Shown: positions 10,465 through 20,466 of the stretch, in pieces
Numbering within the stretch: position 1 is the stretch's first letter
Layout: every line of letters starts with the position of its first letter
DNA from: Vairimorpha apis BRL 01
Taxonomy: Eukaryota > Microsporidia > Nosematidae
Assembly: GCA_000447185.1 (NCBI GenBank)
Contig: KE647200.1
Location: 1 to 31,793 of the forward strand
Length of the DNA stretch: 31,793 bases
Direction of reading: 5' to 3'
The notes under the pieces: model-generated
Told to the model about the DNA's origin: nothing
Database searches by the model: none
Seen by the model: the letters and a program-made list of their open reading frames with translations, nothing else
Made by a program: the position numbers and the translations under genes

Positions 10465-13088
10465 TAAACATAAACAAAATAATAGATTGATTAAAAATTA
10501 AATTTAAATTTGTATAAACAATAATTTTTAAAATAAAAAGACCTGATATTATTAAATTAACTTTGATATTAAAATTATAGATTTAAAATGTATTTAAAAT
10601 TTATTTGCAAAAAATATAAATTTGTTAAAATTAGTTATTTACTATTGTTTTTATGTTTTATATTAATTTATTTAATACATTTATTCTATTTTTTCTATTT
10701 AAAATTTTTCAAATAGATACTAAAAAAAGATCAAAAAGTGTTTTATTTCTTTTTACCAGAAAGCAATAAAATTGCAAAATATGCAAATTTTAATTATAAT
10801 GAATATATATTATAATGTCATTTACACATTTTATTTTAAACAAAAACATATGCATTTTTATCTTAAATGTTTTTATAAAACTTTTTTAAAAAATATAATA
10901 TTATATGTGAATTTAAACCTATCTTAATCGATCAAAGTCTTTAACAATCATTTAAAATTAATTTAAATTAGATACTATTCTATAATATATCAAAGCTATT
11001 TTAATGTTTTAAACATACTTGCAAGTAAAATTTATATTAAAGTAATAAAAATTTGTCTATAATATTATATATTTTTTTCTTTTTAAATTACAAATTATAA
11101 TCAATTTTTTTTATTCTTGATAATTTCTTATATTTTTTATATAATAGTTCATTACTTTACCCAGAAACTTTTTTTATTGTTTTTAATACTTTATTTAAAA
11201 CTTAAAAATAAATTATTTTTTTCTAATGATTATCATTTTTTTTAATTAGTCTAATTAATCATAAACATGTTATTACTTTGTAACACTTAGTACTATTTTT
11301 TGTAAATTATTTTATTTAATAACATTTTTCTTAAAATATATGTAAAAGTTAAGAAATATAATAATTTTTTTCACAATTTTATTTTTTTGCAGAATTATCG
11401 ATTATTTTTATAGTATTTTATTTCTAAACGTAAATAAATAACTTTAAAAGAGAAGACTTAAAACTAAAACTTCATATTAGCAATAAAACCATATTTTATT
11501 AAAAAAGTATCAACCAATTAATATCAGAGTTTATATCTAGTCTCTGGAAAAAGTTTTTTAATATTAAAAATTTTATTTTTAATTTATTAAATTTATTATT
11601 GCAAAACTTTTTACATATATTACATACTTTTTAAATAAATTTTATTATTTGTTCTTTATATTTTAGACTAAATAAATATTCAAATAGATACTTATAAAAT
11701 GCTTTATGTTTTTTTTATTACATATATTATTATCAAATAAGTTTAAAACTTTATATATTATGGCGGATTGTTTACGTATTTAATTATAATATTTTAATCA
11801 TTACAATATAACTTAATTTTTGATATATTATAAAAAATTAAAATATTTATTAACTATTTATATTACTGTAAAATTCACACGGATGATAATTTTAATTGTA
11901 TTACTATTTTTAAAAAAATATATAAACAAATGTTAAACATTATATTTTTCAAGTTATAACCTCTATTAGTATACGTATATGTTATATAAATGATTTATAA
12001 ATTACAAATTTATTGTACAGTTAATATTCATTTTTACATATTTTTTTACAAAAGCTTAAAAATGACACATATTTTTCATTGTTTATATTGTTATGCATTA
12101 TGTAATATTTAAATTATTAGACATTTTTTTTAATCGACTTTTGTTATAATCTCAAAAAACTATGTAATAATAAATTTTATTAATTGTTTCAATTTTGTTC
12201 CTCTGCTTTTTAATCGTTGATATTCTTTATTCGGTTGTAATTAATTCTACAAAATAAATGATTTTTTTATGTAATTTTATTACCAATTTTATTTTCTAAT
12301 AATTATAAAATTTGATTATAAAGCAAACTGATTATGAAAACTATATACGTTTATACCACTTTGATTCTTTTGTTTTTTTATATATTAAAAAATATTAAAG
12401 ATGTAGATAAAATGTAAATATAAAAACATGTTTTGAAAAATTAGTTTTATATTTACAAAAATAATAATTTTTTATGATTAATTATATAATAAGTATTTAA
12501 AGTAATTAAAAAACTTTCCTAAAGTTTTTTTATTAGATAGTAAATAGTTTTAACATTGTAATTTAATATATATATGTGTGTTGTTTTATAAATATTAATA
12601 TAGTAAATTTATATAATTAATAACAAATTAAATGTAATAATTATATTTTTTGATTAAACCTTGAAAAAAATATTATTTTTAATTTGCTTTCAATAAAAAA
12701 TTTAAATCTATATAATTAAAAAAGCAAATTTTATAAATACTACACCATAGAAATTTTTAGTAAAGTAAGTACTAAACATGATGTTTGAATTAAACTACCA
12801 TAAACAACTAAGCAAAGTATTTAATTATTTTATAAATTATTACTTGCAATATGTTAAAATCAAGTTTTGGAAATTAATATCTAAATATATAATAAAAAAT
12901 ACTTTAAAAATCATTAACTATATTTTTTTAATGAGTATCAAAAAAATTTAATTATACTACATAAGTTTATACATTAAAAACATTTTTAATATGTAAATAC
13001 AATTTCTATAAAAATAAAAAGGAATGTTAAGTTATTGTTATTTATCGTATGGACTTAATATTTTAAACTATCTTTGAAGTTTTTTTTT
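10465..13088. other. AT-rich spacer, nothing recognised
   Basis: About 2.6 kb, among the most AT-rich parts of the window. Stops are frequent in all frames; no LTR ends, LINE similarity or gene signals were found. Confidence 0.6.
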
Positions 13089-13679
13089 GATTATTTGATT
13101 TTGAGTTTTGTCTCTTCAATAATGATACTTTTATAAGGTATTTTATTAAATAATATCTCCACAGCTTTTTTACCTATTTCATTAAAGGTTCATTACACTC
13201 ACATTTTCATAGTCGTTTAATAGAAATAAACACTAAAGTTTTTTTGAGCACAATAAATTGTATCAAAGCTTCAGATTATATTAAAGTTTTAAATTTTTGG
13301 CATATTTTTATAGTACTTGGTATCATTTCATCTTATATAAATACATATAAAATAATTTTTGTCCATAATTTATAAATTTGTCCAAGTTCTTTAGCTAAAA
13401 GATCATAGTTTCTTAATTTTCGTTTTTGGCAGTATTAAAAATATCTTGATTGGTGATTCCAATTTCTAAGATTAAGATTTCTTTACTTTTCTTCTATATA
13501 ACAAGGAAATGTGACTTATTATGACAGACTTAAATATCAGTTGATTTCCATGTATCCACTCGTATCTCGGCAATGTATGACATTAAACATGACATCTTGA
13601 ACTGAGTAAGTTATTACTTTTTACAAGTTTTAGATCAATATTTTTTTATAAAGAAACAGATATATATCTAAACTATCTA
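13089..13679 (-). pseudogene. LINE 3' end (endonuclease and C-terminal tail), interrupted at 13,680
   Basis: Reading the minus strand, the remains follow the C-terminal half of the LINE at 2,048-3,030: SVQDVM, then GQIYKLWTKIILYV (compare GQIYKSRTKIVPYV), ALIQFIVLKKTLVFIS (compare AYMQSIVLKKTLESIS), VKKAVEILFNKIPYKS and IIIEETKLKI. There are several stops and frameshifts. DNA similarity extends up to about 13,675, in the region equivalent to RHNEVVRCIHLLLCKK, then stops abruptly where the LTR element at 13,680 begins. It is probably the same LINE insertion as the fragment at 17,037-18,690, with the middle lost. Confidence 0.88.
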
Positions 13680-13723
13680 TGATAAATAACTACCGCATTT
13701 GTTTAATTTAAATAATAAACAGG

Positions 13724-13731
13724 TATAAATA
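13724..13731 (+). promoter_or_regulatory. TATA box of element I's own 5' LTR
   Basis: TATAAATA. With LTR F removed, it would lie about 45 bp before the ATG at 14,094, the spacing seen in the other LTRs. This supports F being an insertion into this LTR. Confidence 0.45.
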
Positions 13732-13750
13732 CAGAATGAACCCTTAAGGT

Positions 13751-14067
13751 TGTGGTATCTTACCACATTTTTTTATTTTTTAGAAAAAATATAATTTTTC
13801 TAGAAATAATTTACTATAGATAAAAATTCCAAAAAGAAGGACACACGTACGCGCGGATGAGAGACGAAACGGAACGAAATAAAACGACACGACACGAAAC
13901 GCATGAGAGACAGGAAGTTAGAGTTAAACAGACCTATTAATAGTTATAATAACAAAAGGGAGTTACACCCATTACCAAAAGTAAATAAAACATTTAAATC
14001 TAAAATTGTTGTTAGCTCTATATTAGAGCAACACTTTCGTACGGCTACCTCAAACGAGGATATGCCA
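13751..14067 (+). mobile_element. Solo LTR F, inserted in the 5' LTR of element I
   Basis: It starts with the palindrome TGTGGTATCTTACCACA and ends GGATATGCCA. The flanks are AAGGT (13,746-13,750) and AAGGG (14,068-14,072), matching 4 of 5. It shares TTTTTCTAGAAATAATTT and the following AT-rich block with LTR E, and resembles A3 in the same region. A weak TATA-like TATAGATA is at 13,815-13,822. The leader before the ATG at 13,903 is an unusual run of ACGA-type repeats containing CG-rich words (ACGTACGCGCGG). Confidence 0.8.
13903..14067 (+). CDS. LTR-encoded N-terminus of a gag-like protein (LTR F)
   Basis: ATG 13,903 opens exactly 55 codons up to the proposed LTR boundary (the frame itself runs on to TAA 14,089-14,091 in flanking DNA). 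Basic and polar, it ends SSILEQHFRTATSNEDMP, the closest relative of CSILDQHFCYGHPHKQ in LTR E. The phase at the boundary is zero, as in LTRs B and C, which independently supports placing the LTR end at 14,067. No domain is recognised. Confidence 0.5.
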
Positions 14068-14093
14068 AAGGGATATTCAGATTATTATTAAAT

Positions 14094-14419
14094 ATGCATA
14101 CAGACAGAACAGTGACGGACTATAAAATACCATTAAATAAAAGTATATTAGAAAAATACTTTAAGAAAGGGAGTATTTCCAGGGATTACCTTAGGTTAAA
14201 TTCAACGATGAAATTTGAAAAAATTAGAAATAATCATTATGCAGAGAATGATTACATTGAACGACAAAAACAAATTCCAGGTATAGGTATTTCCTTAAAA
14301 GAAAAAAAATATAATAATAGATATTATCTCAGATGTCACACAAAGCATTTAAATCAATTTAAAAATCCAATGACTGACAAATGAACGGATGAGCAAATGG
14401 CGCTTATCTATTATGGTAT
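14094..14419 (+). pseudogene. Gag-like N-terminal region of element I
   Basis: From ATG 14,094 the frame is open to TGA 14,382-14,384 (96 residues) and then, past that stop, to the LTR A2 insertion. Residues 15-34 carry the LTR-type motif NKSILEKYFKKGSISRDYLR. Residues 35-96 are basic and polar (KFEKIRNNHYAEND, QKQIPGIGISLKEKK, RYYLRCHTKHLNQFK). The stop sits where Trp (TGG) would give WTDEQMALIYYG, which superficially resembles the start of a Myb/SANT helix; that is a weak guess. The frame resumes after A2 at 14,612, and LTR plus duplication is 192 bp, so phase is kept. Assignment to gag rests on position. Confidence 0.6.
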
Positions 14420-14606
14420 TGTAATGTCTATGTGGGATACAATCTTTATTTTTAACCCTGATTAAGCTTTTGTTAATAGTTTCGTTTTCTCAGTAATTGT
14501 TGTTATTCATCTTCTCGATCGTCGTACCCTTCTTCTAATCATTTATTTATACTTTAAAATTTCTAGAATTTTCAAATAATAACAATAAACGTTATAAGGT
14601 CAAACA
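14420..14606 (-). mobile_element. Solo LTR A2 (family A), inserted in element I
   Basis: Reverse-complement similarity to A1 and A3 runs through the whole unit: head TGTTTGACCTTATAAC, TATAAATA (minus strand, 14,551-14,544), AGAAGGGTACGACGATCGAG, ATG at 14,510 with MNNNNY, then NKSLIRVKNKDCIPHRHY and the end GACATTACA. It is 187 bp, shorter than A1 through internal deletions. The flanks GGTAT (14,415-14,419) and AATAT (14,607-14,611) match 3 of 5; both differences are G-to-A changes. Removing the LTR and one flank restores an uninterrupted frame across the site. Confidence 0.9.
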
Positions 14607-14611
14607 AATAT

Positions 14612-15550
14612 AATTATGCATTTAAGAAAAGAGGAATTGCCTGAAGATTCTTGTGGTAAATTGAGAACAAATTTATTAAACATATTGTATCCTATCGAAC
14701 ATAAGATAAAAATTATAAGCGAGCTAGATACACCAGACAAATTAAGTATACATTTATTAACGAATATAAAGAAGCGATTTAGAAAAGAGTATTAGAATAT
14801 ACACATGTTTGTAAATTAAAAAGGGATAAAGCTTAAAAAAATTTAAGAAGTCTTTATTGAAGATATAAAAGACTTTAAGTACCTTATATAAACAAAATTA
14901 ATTTAATAAACAATAAAATTGATTATATTTATAATTATCTATTCAAATTAGAGTGTAAATTAATTTCAAAGGGATCAAAACAAAAAAATTTACAACATTC
15001 CATAATATTGCATCTCTTAAAAATCGGGACAAAAAAGAAATAATGTAGTGCTTAAAAATCGATAATTGTTACAAGTTAAGAAACTATCATATTTTAAAAG
15101 ATAAAACAAAAAAAGTCAATTTAATAAAGCATATAACAATAATTTTACAATTCAAGAAGCTTGTCAGGAAATTAAAGATGTAGATTTGTAAAGCAAAATA
15201 TGAGATGAAATAATCAAATTATTAATCGATAATGAATATAAGATGAACTATATCAATATCGATGAACTAAAGAATTTGAGTTTTTGAACTGAGGAATGTA
15301 AACTCACTAGAACAGTATGTGGGAAAGGCGATATTACAAAATGTAAACATCTAGTAAACAAAAAATTAATACTGAAAGAATTACATTATAAAATTCTTTT
15401 TTACGTGTTACAAGAAAATTCTATTAAATATCCTTTGGAAATATTTTTTATAATAAAAACAATGTACTATTAGATTATGGAAATAGATGTTTGAGGATAA
15501 AAATGAAATAATTTGTTTAAAGATAAAGAGATTGAAATGGATGAGGTATT
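14612..15550 (+). pseudogene. Continuation of element I coding region, heavily broken
   Basis: The frame entering from before LTR A2 continues from 14,612 with MHLRKEELPEDSCGKL and KIISELDTPDKLSIHL to TAG 14,793-14,795. Several frameshifts follow. A second open stretch, 15,207-15,473, is interrupted only by one TGA at 15,285-15,287 and reads EIIKLLIDNEYKMNYINIDE before it and LTRTVCGKGDITKCKHLV after it. The end of the segment, KDKEIEMDEV, runs into LTR B2. The product is unrecognised; by position it would be the rest of gag or the start of pol. Lys/Glu-rich coding composition on the plus strand is clear despite the decay. Confidence 0.5.
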
Positions 15551-15757
15551 TGTGGTATTAACCGCAGGTAGGCGTCCTGAAGAGAAGAACTCTTCTAGGA
15601 TACTACCACTAGAACATATAGATTGTTGTTTATCATTAAATAGTTTATTATTGTTGTTGTTGTTGTTGCATGGTTTATTGTTCGTCTTTGCACGCTGATA
15701 TCTGTTGCTGCTCAGTGACGTATCTCTGTGTTTGTTATAGTCGTTCTTAGTCATCAT
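15551..15757 (-). CDS. LTR-encoded N-terminus of a gag-like protein (LTR B2)
   Basis: ATGATG at 15,757 opens exactly 69 codons to the LTR boundary. The frame starts MMTKNDYNKHRDTS, contains a run of seven Asn codons (AAC/AAT, longer than in B1), and ends SILEEFFSSGRLPAVNTT. Start, ending and phase all agree with B1 despite many substitutions, so the frame was probably under selection when the family was active. No known domain. Confidence 0.6.
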
Positions 15758-15805
15758 TATATGTTATTAATGGATATATATATATATAGGTTAAACAAAA
15801 ATAAA

Positions 15806-15813
15806 TATTTATA
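15806..15813 (-). promoter_or_regulatory. TATA box of LTR B2
   Basis: TATAAATA on the minus strand, at the same place as in B1. Confidence 0.5.
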
Positions 15814-15869
15814 TTTATTTTTGGCGGGAAGATTAAATTAAATCATGTGGATATTATACCACAGTATTA

Positions 15870-17030
15870 AATGATATATCGATGAAAAACACGAGTGATT
15901 AGGAGAATGATCAGAAACATACAGAAGAGGTAAATATAATAGATAAAAAAGAGGATAAAAGAAACATTAAAAGTTGACTGTGGTAACATATATAATAAAG
16001 CTATAAAATATAATGTAATTGAAAACAGAATTACAAATCACACAAACGTCAAAAAAGGTGATACTTTAAGAATTAAAAATGAAAATTATTAGATGAACCA
16101 TAAATCATTTATCAAACTTTGGTATATAAACATCATAATAAGCTTAAAAATAAGCATTATAAAAGTCAAACCGCACTAAAAAAACGAAAACATTAACAAC
16201 AATAGAATAGGGATGATTTATTACATTAAAACAAAGAAAATAAATAATAAAAAATAAAATAAAATTACTTGTTAAAAGTTTTAAGACAAAAACAAAAGAC
16301 AATCTTAAATTTTGACAAAATTGCAAAAAGTGTTTATCAACTACCGCCTGTGAAAAAAATTTTATAGTTAAATTATTAGAGAAGCATTTAAAAAATAGTG
16401 TAAAGTGGTAGAAATACCTGACAGTATTTTCGGCTTAAAGAAATTTTTTAGTAAATAAACAAGACTATTTCATTCGTTTTGAGTATTGATAAAGAGTAAA
16501 AAATCCAAGATATTGTATTGCAAATCAAAAAGCTATTAATATAAATTATAATGGGACTTTAAGCATCTACCTTGTCAATAATCAGAAAATATAATATATA
16601 CGATGTATTTAAGACAAAAGTCATTTTAAAACCAACTTAAATAAAATTAATTAAATTATGTTAAGGTAAGCGATTATTGGAGAAAAAAATTTACGGAACA
16701 AAAAAGCTTGAACAAAATATATTAGACATAAAAGAGTAGAAAAGATAAGTCTAAAAGAATTCTGGGTAGTTTTGCAGAGAAACAGTGCATAAACACAAAT
16801 AAAGCATGTGAAATAATCCACATTTGCAATAATTAAAATTTCTAATAAATTTTATGTATTCAAACAAGATTAACTCCTAAGATACAAAGAGATAGATACA
16901 ACGATAGATGGAAATTAAAAAGAATGCGACAATTAAAAAAATAAAATAATAATTATAATTTAACAGGTCTTAAGGAACCTAAGTGAAAAAATATCTTAGA
17001 ACGATATATAGGTACAGGACTATCCTTTTT
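15870..17030 (+). pseudogene. Pol relic of element I: possible protease and reverse-transcriptase fingers
   Basis: Coding-like plus-strand sequence in shifting frames. At 15,961-15,987 a frame reads ETLKVDCGN, followed by IYNKAIKYNVIENRITNHTN and VKKGDTLRIKNENY: a D-x-G signature and spacing that would fit an aspartic retropepsin with the middle Thr/Ser replaced by Cys. Further on, broken frames give VYQLPPVKK, VKLLEKHLKNSVKW, FLVNKQDYFIRFEY and NPRYCIANQKAININYNGTL, which resemble the fingers region of Ty3-type reverse transcriptase (basic helix, then F-x-x-NK-x-x-x-x-R). The last part (about 16,620-17,030, with RDRYNDRWKLKRMRQLKK) is unassigned. All assignments are by eye on decayed sequence. 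Confidence 0.4.
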
Positions 17031-17036
17031 AAACAA

Positions 17037-18690
17037 GTAATTTTTTCATAGCCTTTTCTTTAACTTATAAAGTTACAACTGTGCTCATCAATTTTTCAGC
17101 TAGTATCCTGTTCTCTATAATATTTACTGCACAATCTTAATTGTTCGATTTGTTTTGATTATTAAAGATTAAATAAAACGTATAGACTATAATTGTTAAT
17201 TTGTGTTGACACATTTTTAAATTTAGATATGTCAAGTCTTTATAAAACCTAGGTTTTAGGTTTATTCTCTTAAAAAAAATCTACTCCATAACTTTTTAAA
17301 AGAAACAATAGATAATTATAGATTTCTTATAAAGAAGTTATAATGCAAATGCATTCAGTAACTTTTCAATATCTTAAGATTTTTTAAAATAGCTACGAAT
17401 TCTGCATATTTAGGAAAAGTTATTGTTCATCTATATTATGATACACTATATAAAATAAGCATCAAAAGTTTTTTTTGTAACAATATTCTCTATTCTGTTA
17501 AATATATACGATTAAAATTTTAATATATTTATCTTATTTACATTATGAAAAAATTTTGAGCTCCTTCAAATTTCCTATAGAAATTACATCTATAGAGCTC
17601 AAAGCTTTAGTTTTTGACTCTACATTCTCTAATTCGTAAGAACCTCATATTAATCAAATATACAGCAACTCTTGTGCTAAGATAGCTATAGGTTTAGAAG
17701 TATCATGAAGTAAACATGCAACATGTTAACCTCTCTCATATACTTCTTAGAATCACGTTTTTCATCAGTTGAGAGTTTACCAGTGGATCAAACCTTCTTT
17801 AAAAGAGTTATCTTAATTTCAAGTAAATAATCTTGAATTTTAATCCTTTCTGTTAATTTACACGATTTCACGTCTTTTATGGTATTCTTTTGATTATAAT
17901 TCACTCAGTTTAGTGTTCACACTATTTCGGATACTTAATGAGGTTGATGATTATTGAGATAGTCTTTTAAAGATTTTATACTTAGTAAATCTATACCAAA
18001 TCAACTTTAAACAATAATTTTTTTCTAGTTATGGGAATAAACCTTTTTTTAAAATTAAAAAATTAAATTTCTTCTGAATAAATTTTAGAAAATTTTAGGT
18101 ATTTAATCAAATTTAACACTAAAATGGATATATAGATAAAAGAAATCTATAAATGAAGTAACAAAACATACCATGGTAATATGAATAAGAATATTATTTA
18201 TGATGAAACCGGTTATCAAGAGCCAAGATTTAAAAGTATTTTATAATATATTTCAGGGATAATACGAAATTGAAAAAATATGTCAAGTTATTTTCATTTT
18301 TTCACACCGTATTTTTTAAAATTGCAATCGAATCGTAAAAACTCTTTGTGTTGTTTAAAGATTTAATAATTAAAAAATCTTCACTCATTTTTCACTGTTT
18401 AATTTTTCTCCTTTTATTATTGTTCAATTCATAATCTTGGGCCGAGCATTATTTACCACAGTTACTAGTAAAAGTTTGTTTTATCTACTTATAAACATTT
18501 GGACTACAATTTCATCTAATAAACTCTTACAAAAACGTCTGTAGCTTGTTTTCTCTTATTCATGATATTCTGTCAAATATATTGTATACTTCTAAGTAAA
18601 CTTTTTGAGTCCATTCTTCTTCACATGTCTCGATACATGTAATAATCAAATCTAGAGTTGTAGAAAGTTATATATAATATCACAACATCT
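17037..18690 (-). pseudogene. N-terminal and early reverse-transcriptase part of a LINE, old
   Basis: On the minus strand this follows the first half of the LINE at 27,190-30,562. Nucleotides 17,560-17,745 align with 29,570-29,765 (shared CTATAGAG, AAATATACAGCAA and AAACATGCAA words). The lower end reads IIENRILAEKLMSTVVTL then VKEKAMKKLL, matching SENHINTVRQVKVVKEQAMI of the other copy just before the catalytic motif A. The upper end reads TCEEEWTQKVYLEVYNIF, comparable with ENSKRECSQRLKL. It stops at about 17,037, where element I sequence begins. Stops and indels are everywhere. Together with 13,089-13,679 it probably represents one LINE that lost about 1 kb. Confidence 0.75.
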
Positions 18691-20466
18691 TTCAGTCATT
18701 CATTCATTGTTTTGTTTATTTTAATTTAATTTGTTATTTTATATTAACGTATATTTAATGATAAATTAAAATACAAACATAAATAGAAATATCACCCATA
18801 GGGGATTAGCAAACATAAGAGAGCCTTAGATACGACTAATAATATAAATAAACCATTTAACATAGTGAAGATTAATAAAAATACAGCAAATTTCCAGTAG
18901 TACAGGACACAGAGGTGTAAAAAGAAAAATTATTGTCTTGTTTATTATCATCCTTTTTAGGTATTACAAATAATATTTTCTATTGTTGCCTCAACAGTTT
19001 TTAAAAGTTTACATTTTTAAACCTGTTTGCTCTAATTTTAACTCATTTACAATTTCGGTTAATGTATATATATGATGATTTAAATTTTAACCGAATAAAT
19101 TTTTTAAAAAACATTTTTTAAAATAATTATCTCTTACTTTAAATATGTAAAATAAATATAAACCACGCATGATATATTGTAAAGTATATTAAAATTTTAA
19201 TGTAACAGTATTGTAAAATTAACAAAATCAATTTAATATACACTGATATTGTATATACTAGGTCTATAAAAAGTAAAAAAACAATAATTTTAAACGTCAA
19301 TATATATTCTGTGATAAAAAAGATCACTGCATGTTTATTAAGTTTATTTTTTATAAACAAATTTTTATATTATATGATAAATTAAAAAAAAACATAAATA
19401 GTATTTGTTGTGGAAATAAAGATGGCATAAGAAGATACGAATAAAAAAAATATAACAATCGTTTAGTACAATTTAGAAAATAAATTTCTAGATTTACAGG
19501 GCACATTATTTTTTTTATTTAAATATAATGTTTTTTTATATATAGAAATAAAAATATCATCCATGAAATAATAAAAAGTTTGTCAGTAATGTGTTTTTAA
19601 TTAGATGATTATATTTAGATTTAACAAATATGAATAAATTCAAAAAAATTATTAATCATTAAACTATTGAGCAAAATAAGCAATTCAAATATCAAAATAT
19701 AAATCAAAACAATAACAATTTTTTTATTTAAATTGTATTTGATTAGTCAAAAATCGAAGTGTATTTTAATTAATAATTTTTCAAAAAATTTAACTATTTT
19801 TCAATTATATGACTTAAAAAAATATAAAAATATATCAATATAAATTTAGAACAAAAAAACAGTTAAAATTACATATAATTGTAGTATAATTTTATTTATA
19901 ATCAATTTTCTATTAAGAAAAGTTATCAAATCACGATTTGTAATTTTATTTCAAGCTTTTAAATAACACAATATAAAATAATCAGGATACATTTAAAGGT
20001 AACAATTCCATAATAGATACAATTTTTTTTAATATTTTTAAAATTAATAAAGTAATAATTATATCATATAATTTATAAATTTAAACTATATTAAAATAAA
20101 ATTTTTATTGTGTCTGTATAAAACAGGTATTCTGATATTAAAAAATGAAAAAGATTTTTTATTTCTAAAATAAGCAAACATTATATTTGATGAGTAAAAA
20201 TAAACATATTATTAATTGTATTTCGATATCAAAATAAGTTTATATCGTTATAAATATCTAAAAAAACAAATTAATAGTTCAAAATCTGAATTTATTACAA
20301 TAATTATCTTTATATGATAATGTCGTATCTTTTATGTAGGGAATCGAACATAAAATACTTTTATAATATACTTTAAGTTTTATATTATCATTTATTGTAT
20401 TTTTCTTTTTAGAAGGGCTAGCTATAGTACATTCCGAGCACTTCTAGTTGTTATTGTAAAGGTTAT
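18691..20466. other. AT-rich spacer with one unassigned stretch
   Basis: Mostly low-complexity. Positions about 18,780-18,960 are less AT-rich and contain words such as CACCCATAGGGGATTAG and TACAGGACACAGAGG; no frame stays open long enough to identify. I see no RNA fold that I trust. Confidence 0.4.

Larger units (their letters stand above)
15551..15864 (-). mobile_element. Solo LTR B2 (family B) with perfect target-site duplication
   Basis: On the minus strand it begins TGTGGTATAATATCCACA and ends TAATACCACA. The flanks are GTATT at 15,546-15,550 and 15,865-15,869, identical. It is a full-length match to B1. TATAAATA is at 15,813-15,806. It interrupts the plus-strand coding relic of element I, so it inserted after element I was in place. 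A plus-strand open frame through it (15,513-15,698) joins element I sequence to antisense LTR sequence and is not a gene. Confidence 0.96.
13680..17030 (+). mobile_element. Relic LTR retrotransposon (element I), 5' part, nested in a LINE
   Basis: The left end is probably TG at 13,680 followed by TACCGCA, the second half of a palindromic head. TATAAATA lies at 13,724-13,731. LTR F then interrupts it (13,751-14,067). Next come an ATG at 14,094 with the LTR motif and a gag-like frame, interrupted by solo LTR A2, then more broken coding sequence, solo LTR B2, a possible protease and possible reverse-transcriptase fingers. The 3' half, including any integrase and the 3' LTR, is missing: at about 17,030 the sequence changes to a minus-strand LINE. 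The 5' LTR's right boundary lies somewhere after the motif (about 14,175-14,210) and could not be fixed. Confidence 0.65.

Noticed and set aside
15513..15698. Plus-strand 61-codon frame with a poly-Leu tail
   Set aside because: It starts in element I and runs antisense through LTR B2; the poly-Leu is the complement of the Asn-rich coding region, and the B1 copy has stops.
13751..15864. One DNA transposon with terminal inverted repeats TGTGGTA...TACCACA
   Set aside because: F and B2 each have their own TG...CA ends, motif frame and 5-bp duplication, so the apparent inverted repeat is two unrelated LTRs in opposite orientation.
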